This document shows, one piece after another, positions 26,610 through 33,419 of a stretch of DNA of 64,000 nt (its first letter is position 1; each line of letters starts with the position of its first letter). The notes under the pieces are model-generated. The model worked only from the letters and a program-made list of their open reading frames with translations, did no database searches and was not told where the DNA came from. The position numbers were made by a program, and so were the translations under genes. This stretch comes from Cronobacter muytjensii ATCC 51329 (lineage in GTDB: Bacteria > Pseudomonadota > Gammaproteobacteria > Enterobacterales > Enterobacteriaceae): NCBI RefSeq assembly GCF_001277195.1, contig NZ_CP012268.1:2046001-2110000 (forward strand), given 5' to 3'.

Positions 26610-26686
26610 GCGTCCGTAGCTCAGTTGGTTAGAGCACCACCTTGACATGGTGGGGGTCGGTGGTTCGAGTCCACTCGGACGCACCA
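26610..26686 (+). tRNA. valW: tRNA-Val(GAC), second copy
   Basis: A 77-nt cloverleaf starting 9 bp after the first copy, anticodon GAC at 26644-26646, encoded CCA. It differs from copy one mainly in compensated acceptor- and T-stem bases (GCGTCCG with CGGACGC). Conserved chromosomal order ends here. Confidence 0.98.
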
Positions 26687-26900
26687 TTCAGTAGTATTCT
26701 GGTTTCTTCTTTCTGTTCATCTTAAGCCTCTGAAGTAATTTATCTGAGTCAGTATTTCGGGCTACGTATTCACCCCGTTTCGCATTATGCAGATGCTATT
26801 GTAGCTGCCAGTGCACCAATCCGGTGGACGTCATCTTTCCTTTGTCTGAACGTACATCATCGCATTAAGTAGTTTCAGTGGCTCGCTGGCTGGCTATGTC

Positions 26901-26928
26901 GGCTGTCGGCTGTCGGCTGTCGGCTGTC
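26901..26928. repeat. Four tandem GGCTGTC heptamers
   Basis: Exact head-to-tail copies of a 7-bp unit, with a degenerate copy just before. They lie between the tRNA pair and the broken end of the VgrG fragment, possibly a slippage-prone junction. Confidence 0.85.
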
Positions 26929-26940
26929 GGCCAGGCGATA

Positions 26941-27558
26941 TCAACAGGGCATCCCCCACACCGACACGTGGAGACGAGAATCGCGCGAGGCGTGAAATGT
27001 GGTGAGCGTGATAATCGCCCTCTCTTTCAGCGCGCGGATGACGTCGCCCTGCGGCTCCAGCACGCTTCCCGGGGTGAGCGAGCAGGCGTTGCTGAAGAGA
27101 TATACACGTAGCGAACGGTTGAGTTTGCACTCGCGACGGATACGGGCGTAAAACGCCCCGCTTTCGCTTTCCGGCTCAGAACGGATGTCCTCGCCCTGAT
27201 CCCGGTACGGCTGCGCGTAACGGTAATGCTCGCCGGTGGTTACCGCCTTGCTGCGCCCCCTGAAGGTGGCATCCAGTGACGTGGTGGTGACCAGGCCATG
27301 ATAATCGCGTGTCTGCATCCCGCCCGTGACAGCATTATGCCAGGTAAGCACGCCCCATACCGCCTCCTGCGCGCCGTCATCCAGGCCGGACGGTTCGCGG
27401 TATGGCAGGCGAACGCCGAAATAAACGATACTTCGCCTCGTTTGGCGTAGCCAGTAATTAAGGCCATCGTCTCCCTTGACCATTCCTCCTGGAGCAGGTG
27501 GAACACCTGATTTTATATCGCTATGATTTAGCGTCATTATTATTTCATAAGCCAGCAT
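26941..27558 (-). pseudogene. VgrG (type VI secretion spike) internal fragment
   Basis: About 205 residues are open, of which roughly 170 resemble the middle of enterobacterial VgrG: FGVRLPYREPSGLDDGAQEA, TTGEHYRYAQPYRDQGED, ESGAFYARIRRE, and SVLEPQGDVIRALKERAIIT ending RLHVSVWGMP. A complete VgrG is usually more than 600 residues with an N-terminal gp27-like part and a C-terminal gp5 needle; both are missing, and the frame stops right after the conserved WGMP. No ribosome site supports the first Met. It is best read as a remnant of a T6SS island lost next to the tRNA genes. Confidence 0.75.
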
Positions 27559-27621
27559 GGTTTGCAGATGCCATGCCTCATCGCGAATAACATAACACCA
27601 GGCTTACCGATAGCTTGTCTT

Positions 27622-27915
27622 TCACCACTGATATTCGCTGACAAACGCCTTTTTCTTCGTTTTATCGTAAAGACACATCAGGCTGAGGGCGTTTTTTACC
27701 TTCGCCGTCCTGCATTTCAGCACCAGCCCTACCATGCCGGCCTCATCAGGGAACAGCACGGGTTTTGAGATCTGCGCATGGGTAATGCCCGCCGCAGCCA
27801 CGCAGGCCTTGTTCACTTCAGAAAAGAGTTTCTGCCAGCTGTCATCGCTGGATGCCTGCGTCTGCATGCTGAAAAGAACGCCTGTGAACACCATAAGCGA
27901 CGGAATTTTCTTCAT
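27622..27915 (-). CDS. Small exported protein of unknown function near the VgrG remnant
   Basis: A 97-residue precursor with a clean Sec signal peptide (MKKIPSLMVFTGVLFSMQTQAS, cleavage near residue 22). The mature part of about 75 residues has three Cys (in KACVAAA, LKCRTA and LMCLYD). The ATG at 27915 is six bases after AGGAG; GTG at 27918 is less likely. I do not recognise the family. Its periplasmic address and position next to a VgrG remnant would fit a T6SS immunity-type protein, but that is only inference. Confidence 0.6.
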   Translation of the reverse strand: MKKIPSLMVFTGVLFSMQTQASSDDSWQKLFSEVNKACVAAAGITHAQISKPVLFPDEAGMVGLVLKCRTAKVKNALSLMCLYDKTKKKAFVSEYQW

Positions 27916-28233
27916 CACGGACTCCTGTTAGTCACGGTTAACCAGGGCGCGCTGCCACCGCCATCAGCCTGCGGTATGTAGCCGCCGTCATACCTGTCGC
28001 TTTTAAGCATACGCGACGCATCACATCCGTGCAGTAACCCGCGGCGCCAGCGCTTTTAACAGCATGCTGTACTTTCCGTTGATGCCTGACCTTGCGCTTT
28101 TCTTATATTCATCTTGACCCGATTCCATCTAATAATGACCGTGGGCCTGCTCACTGCGCACCGGGCCAGTTTTTATAATCCCTGCATCCGTTCCGATAAG
28201 CCGGACACTTTAAACAAAACGCATGGAGTAAAG
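27916..28233. other. Intergenic region without a recognisable gene
   Basis: About 318 bp between two divergent genes. No convincing ORF, RNA gene or repeat was seen. It must contain both promoters. Confidence 0.4.
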
Positions 28234-29010
28234 ATGAAATTGACTCAGATTCGCAACGCCACATTAAAACTGGAGTATGCCGGCACACGCTTTCTTATCG
28301 ACCCAATGCTTGCGGAAAAAGCCGCATGGCCGGGTTTTGCAGGCACCGCGCGCTCACATCTGCGTAACCCGCTGGTCTCGCTGCCCGTCTCCGTAGCGTC
28401 ACTGTTAGACGTGGATGTCATTATCGTTACTCACACCCATCAGGATCACTGGGACGAGGCGGCACAGAACCTTATTCCGAAAGATAAACGCATTTATACC
28501 CAGAATGAACAGGACGCAGCGCTGCTGCGCTCGCAGGGGTTTACCTGTGTGCAGCCGTTGTCCGATGAAACGCTGATTAACGGCGTTAGCGTGATCAAAA
28601 CCGATGGTCAGCATGGCAGTAATGAAGCTTACGCGATCCCTGCTCTTGCCGGGTTTTTAGGCGACGCCTGCGGCCTCGTGCTTCGTCATGCGGGTGAAAA
28701 AACGCTCTATATTGCAGGCGATACTATTTGGGTAAAACCCTATGTAAAAAGCCTGATGACATTCAGGCCTGATGTGGTGGTGCTGAACGCTGGCTTTGCT
28801 CAGGTTGATGGTATCGGCGCTATCATTATGGGTCAGGAAGATGTCCTGCGTACCCATGAACATTTGCCTTCCGCCACGATTGTGGCCTCGCATATGGAAG
28901 CCGTAAACCACTGTCTGTTAAGCCGCGACATGCTCAGACAGTACGTGGCGGAAAAAGGAATTCAGGCATCGGTCTGTATTCCTGAAGATGGTGAAACGCT
29001 GAGTTTCTGA
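28234..29010 (+). CDS. Metallo-beta-lactamase-fold hydrolase
   Basis: A 258-residue cytoplasmic protein of the UlaG-like branch of the MBL superfamily. The metal motif THTHQDHWDE is near residues 66-75; further ligands are likely His in DGQHGSNEA and Asp in YIAGDTIW, with a final ASHMEAVNH. The ATG at 28234 follows GGAGT; a longer in-frame reading to 28114 lacks a ribosome site and conserved residues. The GlxA-type regulator gene follows 87 bp later on the same strand, suggesting a regulator-enzyme pair. The substrate is unknown. Confidence 0.82.
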   Translation: MKLTQIRNATLKLEYAGTRFLIDPMLAEKAAWPGFAGTARSHLRNPLVSLPVSVASLLDVDVIIVTHTHQDHWDEAAQNLIPKDKRIYTQNEQDAALLRSQGFTCVQPLSDETLINGVSVIKTDGQHGSNEAYAIPALAGFLGDACGLVLRHAGEKTLYIAGDTIWVKPYVKSLMTFRPDVVVLNAGFAQVDGIGAIIMGQEDVLRTHEHLPSATIVASHMEAVNHCLLSRDMLRQYVAEKGIQASVCIPEDGETLSF

Positions 29011-29096
29011 TGCGTTATGTCGCAGGGGAGACGTCGTCTCCACGTTACCGTTCCCCTGCGCAATGCTTAAAACGATTTATCAGAGGAAGCTACTGC

Positions 29097-30098
29097 ATGT
29101 CTGCACTCTCCATTGCTGTTATCGCCACACGCGAATTCAGCCCTTTCCATCTCTCGGTTCCATCGATGGTATTCGACAAAGCCATGCCAGATGCGGGACT
29201 GTTCAACGTGGAGATTTGCGCGCTGGAGCCGGGTGTGGTGGTGTCAGATATCGGCATTTCGATTAACGTTCAGCATGGTCTGGAGCTTCTGGAAACGGCG
29301 GATATTGTGATAGTTCCCTTCTGGAGCCATCCGGATGAGCGCCCGGCGCAGACGCTGCTGACCGCTTTGGCACGCGCCTGGGCGCGAGGCGCCGAAGTCG
29401 TGGGGTTATGCCTCGGGGCCTATGTGCTTGCGTATAGTGGGCTGCTTGATAACCGTCGGGCCTCCACACACTGGGAAGTGGAGCATGATTTTGCTGCGCG
29501 CTTTCCGACAGTCAAACTCGACAGGAACGCGCTCTATACCCGCGATGAACGCCTGATAACGTCCGCAGGTACAGCAGCCGGTATTGATTGTTGTCTGAAT
29601 ATTGTGCGTGAACGTTGTGGCACGGCGGTGGCCAACCGCGTGGCGCGTCGAATGGTGACGCCGCCTTATCGCGAAGGGGGTCAGGCGCAATTTATTGAGC
29701 ATGCAGTACCGGTGACTACGCGTGACAGTAAAATCAATGCGCTGATGGACTATCTGCGTCGCAACCTCAATATACGCCACGATGTTGATACGCTGGCGAG
29801 CCGCGCAAACATGAGCCGCCGAACATTTACGCGTCATTTCGCCAAAGCAACCGGCATGTCTGTAGGGGAATGGCTAAGCGCGGAACGTCTTCAACGCAGC
29901 CAGGAACTGCTCGAAACGACCGACCACAATATCGGCACCGTGGCGGCGCTGGCGGGTTATCAGTCGCCTGTCTCCTTCAGACAGAGCTTTAAAGCGAAAT
30001 TTAACGTCAGTCCGACAGAGTGGCGCAGGACATTTCGCGGCCCTGCGCAACAGGTAAAGCAAAGCGCTACCGCTCGACAAACGGGCGATAACGCCTGA
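29097..30098 (+). CDS. GlxA-family transcriptional regulator (DJ-1/PfpI + AraC)
   Basis: A 333-residue regulator. Residues ~1-190 form a class-I amidotransferase-like DJ-1/PfpI domain with the nucleophile-elbow sequence VVGLCLGAYVLAYSGLLDNR and the downstream STHWEVEHDF. The C-terminal ~100 residues are an AraC-type double helix-turn-helix (ASRANMSRRTFTRHFAKATG and GTVAALAGYQSPVSFRQSFK). Members often control catabolism of small nitrogen compounds. The ATG at 29097 follows AGAGGA. It is downstream of the MBL-fold gene and convergent with the Fic gene. Confidence 0.88.
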   Translation: MSALSIAVIATREFSPFHLSVPSMVFDKAMPDAGLFNVEICALEPGVVVSDIGISINVQHGLELLETADIVIVPFWSHPDERPAQTLLTALARAWARGAEVVGLCLGAYVLAYSGLLDNRRASTHWEVEHDFAARFPTVKLDRNALYTRDERLITSAGTAAGIDCCLNIVRERCGTAVANRVARRMVTPPYREGGQAQFIEHAVPVTTRDSKINALMDYLRRNLNIRHDVDTLASRANMSRRTFTRHFAKATGMSVGEWLSAERLQRSQELLETTDHNIGTVAALAGYQSPVSFRQSFKAKFNVSPTEWRRTFRGPAQQVKQSATARQTGDNA

Positions 30099-30120
30099 TG
30101 AGATACGACGTTTTTACCGG

Positions 30121-30798
30121 TTACAGACCACTCAGGCGGTCTTCGTCCTGTTTGGTCAGCGGACGCCAGCTTCCGTTGCGGATGGCGGTTATCGCATATG
30201 CCGCGCGCGCGGTTCGGCCATTGCCGTCCGGAAACGGGTGCCAGCCGGTTATCCAGGCGAAAAGACACTGCGGGTAGAGCGGCGAATGTTCGGACACCGC
30301 GCTTTTCGCGAGCTGCTGGCTGAACAGCGCACGCCCGGAGAAAGAGGAAGGCACCGGCGTGTCATTCGGCACGATACCGCGCGGCGTGGTACTGGCATTG
30401 GGCGCGACCCTGCGGTGCAGTTCATCGACATCGGCGATAGAAGAGATGGAAAATCCAAAGTTAAGGTAGTGCGAAAGATAACTGGTGATAAGCGGCGCAG
30501 ATACCGCGGCCGAATTCGAGGCGCCGGCAATCCAGCGCGCCGCTTCCTGTATCGTCTCCTCTTCCGACTGCGGGGCGGCGGCGGTGCCCGGATGGGCCGG
30601 ACTCAACCGCTCGAAGTGGGCCGCAAGACGGGCCAGTTTTTTACATTCCACTTTCAGTAAGACGCCAAGCATCTCTTTATCCTGGACGTCCAGCGCGCGT
30701 ACGGTATGCGCGATAAGCTGGCTGGCAGGCCCGGTGCCAATGGCGTGAGTCAGCTCGTTATAACCTTCGGCTTTAGCATAATCGCTGGGTTTCAGCAT
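30121..30798 (-). CDS. Fic-domain protein (predicted AMP/NMP-transferase)
   Basis: A 225-residue protein ending in a canonical Fic active-site motif HPFPDGNGRTAR with His187, Asp, Asn and both Arg present, so it is probably catalytically competent. The N-terminal ~100 residues are mostly helical and not recognisable. I found no [S/T]xxxE[G/N] inhibitory helix in it and no small antitoxin gene beside it, so the usual Fic self-restraint is not evident. It could be a toxin-type or effector-type Fic protein. The start at 30798 has AGGGA upstream, inside a small hairpin. Confidence 0.82.
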   Translation of the reverse strand: MLKPSDYAKAEGYNELTHAIGTGPASQLIAHTVRALDVQDKEMLGVLLKVECKKLARLAAHFERLSPAHPGTAAAPQSEEETIQEAARWIAGASNSAAVSAPLITSYLSHYLNFGFSISSIADVDELHRRVAPNASTTPRGIVPNDTPVPSSFSGRALFSQQLAKSAVSEHSPLYPQCLFAWITGWHPFPDGNGRTARAAYAITAIRNGSWRPLTKQDEDRLSGL

Positions 30799-30822
30799 CA
30801 GATGTCCCTCATCTGTTATCGG
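30799..30822 (-). promoter_or_regulatory. Hairpin enclosing the Fic gene ribosome-binding site
   Basis: On the minus strand CAGATG-AGGGA-CATCTG is a 6-bp inverted repeat whose 5-nt loop is the Shine-Dalgarno-like AGGGA, immediately before the ATG. It could modulate translation or be a protein binding site. Confidence 0.45.
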
Positions 30823-31179
30823 TCGGCGGGCTGTTCCGCTAACGGATATTTTAAAAAGACTCTCAGTATCGCCTGCCTCTCTGATTTCTGCCCGGACCTG
30901 TACCGCAAAATGTTTTAACGATGCGGCTTTACTGCTGTTTCAGAAAAAACTCATGCGACGAAACCCTCACCGTAACATTTTGAGAACGCTTACGCGTAAA
31001 CGATAAGATGTCATTTTACCGCTGTCGCCAGGCCATTGCTTATCCATACAGAATAACGTCCGTATGCCTCCTGGTAATAAGGGGTACAGCCGATGCTGCT
31101 CACGCAGGCGATAATACACATGGCATAATGTGGCAATACTTTTTATGCCTTTGTCTTTATCTCTGGAAATGGACTTACT
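30823..31179. other. Intergenic region between the Fic and lipoprotein genes
   Basis: About 357 bp, noticeably more AT-rich than its surroundings, between divergent genes. I see no gene or repeat. A CATAAT at 31121-31126 is a possible -10 for the downstream lipoprotein gene. Confidence 0.35.
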
Positions 31180-31585
31180 ATGAAAAAATGCCTGCTGGTT
31201 ATGTTGATGGCTGCGGGCGTTGCAGGCTGCGCGCCGCTTGCGCCAGACGGTTGTAAAAAAACGCGTGCGCTGGACCCATGCATTTATAAAAATTCTGGGC
31301 GCGTTTCTGATAAAGATATTTATGGTAAGCAGGCCGCAGGTATTAAAACCGCGCTGGATGCGGCACTCGCCGATCCTCACGCCTGGAATGGAAAAACCTG
31401 TACCGTTCATCTTGATTTCGAAAAAGATGGGCGGCTGGTGAATTTTATTATTAAGGATGGCGATCAAGCATATTGTCAGGCGCTCAAAGAGCGCCGCCGG
31501 GCGTGCCACATTCCCGCCTTTTACCCATGATCGTGTTTATAACGATATGGGTTCGGCGCGCTGGGATATGCAGGGGCAACCCTGA
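31180..31585 (+). pseudogene. TolA C-terminal-domain-like lipoprotein, disrupted by a one-base frameshift
   Basis: A lipoprotein signal peptide (MKKCLLVMLMAAGVAGC, Cys17) is followed by a domain resembling TolA domain III: SDKDIYGKQAAGIKTALDAA, NGKTCTVHLDFEKDGRLVNF and DGDQAYCQALKERR line up with the SGADINAYLGQIK, GKTCTLRIKL and GDPALCQAAL parts of TolA. The open frame stops at 31528-31530, just past the position of TolA's KIP. Removing one T from the TTTT run at 31519-31522 restores a frame that continues VYNDMGSARWDMQGQP and stops at 31585, matching TolA's VYEVFKNAPLDFKP end. It is either a recent inactivation, a sequencing error, or a slip site. Confidence 0.7.
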
Positions 31586-31642
31586 CCACCTCGCGCAGCG
31601 CAGCATTATTCAGGCACCGCGTCAGCGCGCGGCGCCTGCGTC

Positions 31643-32104
31643 TCAGAACATCGTATTGTCGTTCGCGGCCTTCTCCGGCACCGCCTGGATAATGTCCCAG
31701 TGCTCGACAATTTTGCCGTTTTTCACCCGGAAGATATCCAGAACGGCCTGCCCGCGATCGTGGCTACCGTTCGTCGAATGCACTTGCAACCAGACCAGGT
31801 CGCCATCGGCCGCGCTGCGGATCACCTTCGCGCGTGACTGCGGGTTATCGCGAAAGTACCCGCTGAAATAGTTAACGAACGGCGCTTTGCCGTCCGGCAC
31901 CTCCGGATTGTGCTGGCGGTAATCATCCACCACCACATCCGCCGCTGCGGTTTCATGGCGATTAAAGAACCGGTCGTAGAAATCAAGCACCAACTGACGA
32001 TTGGCCTCTTCGACCGCGCCCTGACGCGCAGGCGCGTGCGCCAGGGCATCATTCGCAATAAGCAGGCTCGCCGCCATCAAAACGCCCGCGATCGCTTTTT
32101 TCAT
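31643..32104 (-). CDS. Exported SnoaL/NTF2-like protein
   Basis: A 153-residue precursor with a signal peptide (MKKAIAGVLMAASLLIANDALA, cleavage near 22) and an NTF2/SnoaL-like cone fold: NRQLVLDFYDRFFNRHE, VVVDDYRQHNPEVPDGKAPF, VWLQVHST and IFRVKNGKIVEHWDIIQAVPE. Such proteins are found as small-molecule isomerases, hydrolases or binding proteins; no specific activity can be assigned. The start at 32104 follows GAGA; longer readings would break the signal peptide. It is divergent from an HxlR-family regulator across a 165-bp gap that contains a palindrome. Confidence 0.82.
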   Translation of the reverse strand: MKKAIAGVLMAASLLIANDALAHAPARQGAVEEANRQLVLDFYDRFFNRHETAAADVVVDDYRQHNPEVPDGKAPFVNYFSGYFRDNPQSRAKVIRSAADGDLVWLQVHSTNGSHDRGQAVLDIFRVKNGKIVEHWDIIQAVPEKAANDNTMF

Positions 32105-32226
32105 CTTTTCTCTCCTTCTTTGGTGCGCAGTTGTCATTTCATACCTGGTCACGAAAATAGACCATAACGGGCACGGATGGTACAGTGCGCCCGCGGCCTC
32201 AACAAGAGGTCATAATTTTCTGACTC

Positions 32227-32244
32227 AGTCACATAAAAGTGACT
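32227..32244 (+). promoter_or_regulatory. Palindromic operator candidate for the HxlR-type regulator
   Basis: AGTCAC (32227-32232), six bases, GTGACT (32239-32244) is a perfect inverted repeat between the divergent NTF2-like and HxlR genes; a second overlapping palindrome TGACTCAGTCA precedes it. HxlR-family sites often have this GTGAC/GTCAC form. Confidence 0.65.
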
Positions 32245-32269
32245 ATTAACGGGGGGTTAGCGCACCATC

Positions 32270-32650
32270 ATGACGAAAAACGAACGTGACGACATCGCCC
32301 AATACGGGCAGCCATGCCCGATACGCGATGTACTGAATCAGATTGGCGATCAGTGGAGTCTGCTGATCCTTGAGGCGCTGGCGGGGCGCACGGTGCGGTT
32401 TAACGAGCTGAACCGGGAAATTGGTGATATCTCACGCCAGATGCTTTCGCGCACGCTTAAACGGCTTGAAATGGACGGCTATATCAGCCGGACGGTCTAC
32501 CCTGAAGTGCCGCCGAGAGTCGAATACCGGCTGACCGCGCTCGGTAATTCCTTTCTTGAGCCCATGAAAAAACTCGTGCAATGGGCGGATGAAAATCATG
32601 CTCACATCTGCCGGGCGCGTCGGCTACACCATGAGCAGAAGCCGACGTGA
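32270..32650 (+). CDS. HxlR-family transcriptional regulator
   Basis: A 126-residue winged-helix protein of the HxlR/MarR-like group. The N-terminal Cys in GQPCPIRDVLNQIGDQWSLLIL is the usual redox/electrophile-sensing position. The recognition helix lies in ISRQMLSRTLKRLEMDGYISR and the wing in PPRVEYRLTALG. It is divergent from the NTF2-like exported protein, which is probably its target through the palindrome at 32227-32244. Confidence 0.9.
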   Translation: MTKNERDDIAQYGQPCPIRDVLNQIGDQWSLLILEALAGRTVRFNELNREIGDISRQMLSRTLKRLEMDGYISRTVYPEVPPRVEYRLTALGNSFLEPMKKLVQWADENHAHICRARRLHHEQKPT

Positions 32651-32687
32651 ACACGCTAATCTATTGTGCGGGACGATAAGCGCCCCG

Positions 32688-33353
32688 CTATTCGCCTGCC
32701 AGCCCGTGGCGACGCGCCGCCGCAATCACTTCCTGCGCCGACACCGCCACCCGGCGCTCAGGGTCAGGTTCGCCAATGTCTCCAAGCCATGCGCCCACCA
32801 TTTCATAGCCAAGCGTATAACCGTACCAGCGGGGCAGCGCGCCGGTGCCGAAAAACCAGGCGGCATGGTCATATCGGGCGTCACCCAGCGCGGCGACACT
32901 CACTGGCGCGGCGGTTAAGGCAGCGCTTTCCAGCGCGCGCTCCCAGGGCTCCGGCGCGCTGCCCATCAGCCAGGTCACAAACTGGCCTGCAAGCCCTTCG
33001 CTCACCAGCGCTTCGCCAGGCGTCCAGCCATAGCCAGGCCCTGCCATTCGCATACAGTGATGTACTTCATGCAAAATCTGCCTGCGCAACGTGCCGTCCG
33101 TCAGGGATGACGTGAGATGAGGGTTATCCGGGTCAATGCCCATACTGAAAAGCGCGCCGTGATACGCGCGGCCCGCAAGGCCAATCTCCGGGATAACCTG
33201 CCCCGGCGCGCGATGCACCAGAATATCGAGTCGCGGCGGCATCATTATCGCGGCCAGCGTTTCGTACGCGGCGGCGGTCTCGTCATGGATCCGGGCGCGG
33301 TAATCGCTTAAATCGCCCTGCGCTTCCAGCCAGTGGATCGTCCAGCGTTGCAT
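32688..33353 (-). CDS. DUF2268-type predicted Zn-dependent protease
   Basis: A 221-residue cytoplasmic protein with the zincin motif HEVHHCMR near residues 124-131 and a Glu-containing segment VSEGLAGQF about 20 residues later as the third ligand. This is the gluzincin-like arrangement of DUF2268. The preceding ILVHRAPGQVIPEIGLAGRAYHGALF also fits that family. The start at 33353 follows AAAGGAG. The function is unknown. The betT terminator lies immediately upstream of it. Confidence 0.78.
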   Translation of the reverse strand: MQRWTIHWLEAQGDLSDYRARIHDETAAAYETLAAIMMPPRLDILVHRAPGQVIPEIGLAGRAYHGALFSMGIDPDNPHLTSSLTDGTLRRQILHEVHHCMRMAGPGYGWTPGEALVSEGLAGQFVTWLMGSAPEPWERALESAALTAAPVSVAALGDARYDHAAWFFGTGALPRWYGYTLGYEMVGAWLGDIGEPDPERRVAVSAQEVIAAARRHGLAGE

Positions 33354-33389
33354 AGTGGCGTCTCCTTTGGGTAAAGCGGCAACCTTAAC

Positions 33390-33412
33390 AAAAAAGGCCA
33401 CTCGCGTGGCCT
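33390..33412 (-). terminator. Rho-independent terminator of betT
   Basis: On the minus strand AGGCCAC / GTGGCCT with a 4-nt loop is followed by six U, 8 bp after the betT stop. Confidence 0.85.
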
Positions 33413-33419
33413 ATTTCTT

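Noticed and set aside
26901..26928. Possible CRISPR-like array from the GGCTGTC repeats.
   Set aside because: The units are only 7 bp and contiguous, with no spacers and no cas genes.
26524..33400. A genomic island with integrase at the tRNA-Val genes.
   Set aside because: No integrase, transposase or duplicated tRNA 3' end was seen in the window; only a synteny break and a VgrG remnant support past insertion.
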